The notes under the pieces: model-generated | The model's input: the letters and a program-made list of their open reading frames with translations, nothing else | What the model was told of the DNA's origin: nothing | Database searches by the model: none | Assembly (NCBI RefSeq): GCF_001598915.1 | Contig: NZ_BDAP01000001.1 | Span: 1,240,001-1,304,000 of the forward strand | Origin: Williamsia muralis NBRC 105860 | Lineage (GTDB): Bacteria > Actinomycetota > Actinomycetes > Mycobacteriales > Mycobacteriaceae | Direction of reading: 5' to 3' | Length of the DNA: 64,000 bases | Position numbers and translations under genes: made by a program | In this document: positions 61,701 through 64,000 of the stretch, piece by piece | Numbering within the stretch: the stretch's first letter is position 1 | Layout: each line of letters begins with the position of its first letter

Positions 61701-62528
61701 GGCGAGCGCGACGCAGAACTGCTGGAAACTTCGATGCGCAACCGGCTCACCAGAATCTTGGAACCCCATGCAGACAGGGCGCGCATCAGTATTCGCGCTG
61801 CAGGGAAGGATGACATGGCGAAGCTCGGCGAACTTACGGCCGGTTGGCTGGCCGACCCCCAACTGACATCTGAGCTGGATCGGTTCAACCGAGGGGTCGC
61901 GCAGGACATCGATAGTTGGTTTGCAAAGCACTCTTCCTCGATTGAAAGGCAACTCAAAACGGTTGCACTGGCAGAAGGCGCGGTGCTGGGTGTCGAAGGT
62001 GCATTTGTCGGTGTGACAGAAGGCGTCAATGCTGCGAAGGTTGTGGCGGGGTCCGCACATCACTCGGCAAAGATCGCCAAGGCGATTGGTAAACGCGACA
62101 CGATCTACGGCATAGGTAAGAGCCTGGGCGTCAAGTTCAAGCCATGGGGCGCAGTCAAAGCGAGTAGGCAGGTCGCGAAGGCTGGCCCCATCCTTGCTGC
62201 GATCGGCACCGCCGCTGACGCGCACGCGATGTATCAAGGCCACAAGGCTGGAAAAGGCCGAGAAGAATCCCGACGTGGTGCGATTAAGTTCGTAGATGAC
62301 GCCGTCCAGACTGCCGAATCGAAACTACTGTTCGGCACCGACAACGACGGACCAGTTGCGGCCCTTCATGAGCGCTCCGGAGTCCTCGCAGAGCATCGAC
62401 GCACACTCGAGAAAGAGAATCATGACCTACTGGCGCTCGTGGGCGCCGCGACTACGCAGATCGACCAGATGACCAAGCTGCTGGAAGCGGCTAGCGAATT
62501 ATTTGCCAATGAACGGAGTGCACGGTGA
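58728..62528 (+). CDS. Large dynamin-like GTPase with two G domains
   Basis: A 1266-residue protein. G domain 1 has Walker A GRTGAGKST at residues 86-94 and DTPG at 130-133. A hydrophobic, glycine-rich stretch at about 485-531 could insert in membrane. G domain 2 has GDYSAGKSS at about 745-753, DTPG at 793-796 and the base-specificity loop LINRSDE. A second glycine/alanine-rich helix pair lies near 1080-1110. Two tandem G domains with a membrane-active middle resemble bacterial dynamin-like proteins such as DynA or the LeoABC group. GTG at 58728 follows TAGGAGG. It overlaps the next GTPase gene by GTGA. Confidence 0.82.
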   Translation: MDENVRGLQDAVAHAVRSGERELSQLERSVEAVLAKFQAAVAADRGQGDQLIVDLSQFTAEFETDVRGHLDAQRERLATFNIAFFGRTGAGKSTLLSAFGELDGRYVSPGDSDWTTDVTEIEWQGCSLWDTPGINGWGRTQKRAELEETARQAVEIADVVLLCFDSQSQQTSEFGKVAQWVQAYGKPAIAVLNVRNLRWRHPAKVSSQSARRSLSRAVGEHANNIRTELAKIDLGGTPVVAIQSRRALFARAKEPFKGPAVSNFNSDREQFGVEYLAEWSNFSVLENLIAASIAEGGAELRQTSLREGLRGILDSRAARLDSIRQKIDPRIQFTENRIDQFFDTLGYPGGESRDRYLKADARLITFVEHGRGKPFSAASAGTLSRHFDHLLQSHLSSVREATLRRADELVDKAIDENTQFTDEDFQSVYSPSDLQTAVDKIWAAKTAFLQREIELAVSEVVPVVAETQTDGVAFDAISGTSSRAGMALQGAGLAASAAAGVIVVPSVAAIWNPVGWVGTSTAIGLGVFAQASKFVGGRLSKRGEDGRAAARAAIQRDSRSAVQKTFESIEQDLRRQNEVETWSLAAPVLVELLKQDLALRRSRTELATLVDALQNQSNAITHSFASQDVLDRAARRVLGSRGVKSGAEADVWLGEDWFEHNDERSSQQSEVDAAHRATFAAQRETERDQLREWLAGVWQVSSQSAVEDWLHSVTEQLTANDLELGEAIARVTQNEHPKPSVVILGDYSAGKSSLVKRLLVEMSGSIPDGLHVRGSVATSTVSTYELDHIRLVDTPGFQSGKADHDQQALEAAAGAALVLVVVHVNLLIGDMDLLERIVKGTGETVAKDGRILYLINRSDELGVDPTSSPEDYLLLRRRKADELIAALGSRGIFVDQSEVHALAGDPFGEVGGRLDVSRSDFDSNRDWDGVDPVVRTLDTFSRKQSQAGRTRATVDEVCNALLRRRKELLLEVAGFETESAEVGAAIQAIANGERDAELLETSMRNRLTRILEPHADRARISIRAAGKDDMAKLGELTAGWLADPQLTSELDRFNRGVAQDIDSWFAKHSSSIERQLKTVALAEGAVLGVEGAFVGVTEGVNAAKVVAGSAHHSAKIAKAIGKRDTIYGIGKSLGVKFKPWGAVKASRQVAKAGPILAAIGTAADAHAMYQGHKAGKGREESRRGAIKFVDDAVQTAESKLLFGTDNDGPVAALHERSGVLAEHRRTLEKENHDLLALVGAATTQIDQMTKLLEAASELFANERSAR

Positions 62529-64000
62529 ACAGCTTAGTCGTCGAGGCAGCGAAAAAATGGCTTGATGAGGTGCCCGGTGGCCCTCTGTCGAAAGAGTTCG
62601 AAGCGCAGTGGGCTGAGTTCAATGCCGAACCGAGGCCAGTGGTCACGGTCTTTGGTTCGTACGACACCGGCAAGAGCAGCCTGATCCGCCGGCTGCTGGT
62701 CGATGCAGGGGCCGACGTGCCGGAATGGTTGACCATCAGCGCGCGGCACGAGACCTTCGAAGTGCGTGGCGTCGAGCTAGCGGGCTGCGTCATTCGGGAC
62801 ACACCTGGTCTCGCAGTTGGAGCCCAAGACGTTCGCGGGGAGACCAATACTCGGCTTGCGCAAGAAGCTATCGGACTGACGGATATAGCGATCGTGACGG
62901 TAACTCCACAGCTCGCCACGGGTGAACACGAGCAAATTCGTAAACTCATCAACAGCGGATGGCCGACCGACGGGCTATGGTTCGCAATTTCGCGTTTTGA
63001 TGAAGCCGGTCGTGATCCAGACAGCGATCTCGACGGGTATCACGAACTCGCACAGCGGAAGACGACTGAGCTGCGTGAATCGCTTGGTCTACCAGACGAC
63101 ACGCCGGTATTTGTTGTCGCCCAGGATCCTTTTCAGTTTGCAGGAGCGGACCGGGACGTGGAGCGCGACATCTGGGATGACTCCCGCGAGTGGGACGGGA
63201 TGAACGACCTGTTCGGGGCAATTGAGCGAGTCGGTCAGGACGGTGCGGGCCCTCTGCGACCGGCCGCGGAACAGCGTTTCTGGGCCCAAGCGGTGGCTTC
63301 GGTAGCTGACGAGCTTAGTGGTCAGCTGCCCGAATTTGAAGTGGCCGCGGCGGCAGCGCGTGACGTCGAAAGCCGTAGGGATCAATGGATGACTGCGCTG
63401 GCCGACGCAGATTCCGCTGCTAGAGCTGGTCTGAAAGGTGCTATCCAGGAAGCAATTCGGTTCGCATCAGTGAACCCAGAAAGTACGCAGGAGCAAATCG
63501 TGTCGGCGATTGAGTCTTCGCTCGACGAATGGTATCAGCGGGTTGGCCAGGCAGTTGATCTCCTTCTCCAGGACGTCGAGAAGTCAGCTGACCGTCGACG
63601 CACGGAGCCGTCGTGGCAGCGGCTCGACGCGTTGGTCGCGTCCGCCGTCGGAAAGCAGGCGGCTCAAGAGGCCCCGGACGTCACTCGCTTAGGGCCGATT
63701 CTCTCCAAGATGGGACCGAAACTCATATCGAACTTGATCGAGGTCGACCGTCTGATTCAGAAGCGCTCAGCACTTAAGACCACCTCTCCCCGAAACGCCC
63801 GTAGCTGGTCGCAGAGTGACATCGAGAAGGTTGGCAAGATGATTCTTCCTGTCGCGATAGAGATAGCTAGGTTGATTGACGACCTGCGTTCCAAGCGTGC
63901 AACGGCTAATCATGCACGCGAGCAGGCGCGAGCGTTGAATGATCAGCTCGAGTCCGACGCCACTGGGGTCGCGCTGGGCGAGTGGCAGCAAATCGTCGAT
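62525..64000 (+). CDS. Second dynamin-like GTPase, truncated by the window edge
   Basis: A GTG overlapping the previous stop (GTGA) opens a frame that remains open for 492 codons to the window edge. G1 FGSYDTGKSS is at about residues 43-52 and DTPGL at 92-96; a helical stalk-like region with charged repeats follows. The G1 motif is close in type to that of the second G domain upstream (GDYSAGKSS). Consecutive dynamin-like genes are usual for bacterial pairs that form a hetero-oligomer on membranes. The C-terminal part is outside the window. Confidence 0.8.
   Translation, partial: MNSLVVEAAKKWLDEVPGGPLSKEFEAQWAEFNAEPRPVVTVFGSYDTGKSSLIRRLLVDAGADVPEWLTISARHETFEVRGVELAGCVIRDTPGLAVGAQDVRGETNTRLAQEAIGLTDIAIVTVTPQLATGEHEQIRKLINSGWPTDGLWFAISRFDEAGRDPDSDLDGYHELAQRKTTELRESLGLPDDTPVFVVAQDPFQFAGADRDVERDIWDDSREWDGMNDLFGAIERVGQDGAGPLRPAAEQRFWAQAVASVADELSGQLPEFEVAAAAARDVESRRDQWMTALADADSAARAGLKGAIQEAIRFASVNPESTQEQIVSAIESSLDEWYQRVGQAVDLLLQDVEKSADRRRTEPSWQRLDALVASAVGKQAAQEAPDVTRLGPILSKMGPKLISNLIEVDRLIQKRSALKTTSPRNARSWSQSDIEKVGKMILPVAIEIARLIDDLRSKRATANHAREQARALNDQLESDATGVALGEWQQIVD

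Overview
The window is GC-rich with dense, strongly G/C-ending codons, many GTG starts and many 4-base start/stop overlaps. An F420-type nitroreductase-family protein, type VII secretion (ESX) substrates, LppA-like lipoproteins, a PucR-mmsA locus and a FadD36-like ligase point to an actinobacterium of the order Mycobacteriales (Gordonia, Rhodococcus or Williamsia-like). This is an inference from gene content; no rRNA, tRNA, transposase or CRISPR array was seen.

Layout. (1) 1-5500: a partial gene, a large nested hairpin at 137-219, a flavin-binding PNPOx-like protein, a SWIM-SNF2 helicase, a Ddn-like protein and a DUF1684 protein. (2) 5552-15454: a sulfur-scavenging locus. A LysR regulator and a rhodanese face a minus-strand operon encoding an SsuD-like monooxygenase, a frameshifted DszC/SfnB-like flavoprotein and a complete peptide-type ABC importer. 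A perfect T-N11-A dyad and a structured leader lie between them. (3) 15484-27668: ordinary metabolism: a GlcD-type oxidase, a PanE/DAO/acyl-CoA synthetase/SDR/enoyl-CoA hydratase run, and a PucR-controlled mmsA-aminotransferase pair ending in a strong terminator.

(4) 27951-35353: an accessory type VII cassette array. It holds an ESX-like partner, an alpha/beta hydrolase with an ESX-type N-terminal domain, and five paralogous lipoproteins (one with an internal stop) sharing a GPPW motif and two cysteines. There are also an LppA-like lipoprotein and three coupled small membrane proteins. A decayed second copy of the 3' end of the upstream aminotransferase gene sits inside the array, as expected when cassettes displace one another at a fixed chromosomal junction. 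By analogy with the staphylococcal TslA lipase and its TilA lipoproteins, I propose a secreted lipase-like toxin with lipoprotein immunity. (5) 35634-47301: a TetR-controlled divergent catabolic cluster with a two-subunit ketone-carboxylase-like enzyme (one subunit fused to an acetone-carboxylase-gamma-like zinc domain), an aryl-AMP ligase, a salicylyl-CoA-hydroxylase-like flavoprotein, a maleate isomerase, a VOC protein and a hydrolase. Two matching operator candidates lie between the divergent arms.

(6) 47335-55882: an ArsR/SRPBCC pair with a perfect operator dyad, a second type VII cassette (WXG100, toxin-like protein, small membrane proteins), a SIMPL protein, and a group containing a small HD-type alarmone hydrolase. 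(7) 55947-64000: a probable antiviral island with an EVE/PUA-like protein, a PD-(D/E)XK nuclease fused to a DUF2075 helicase, and two consecutive dynamin-like GTPases, the last running off the window.
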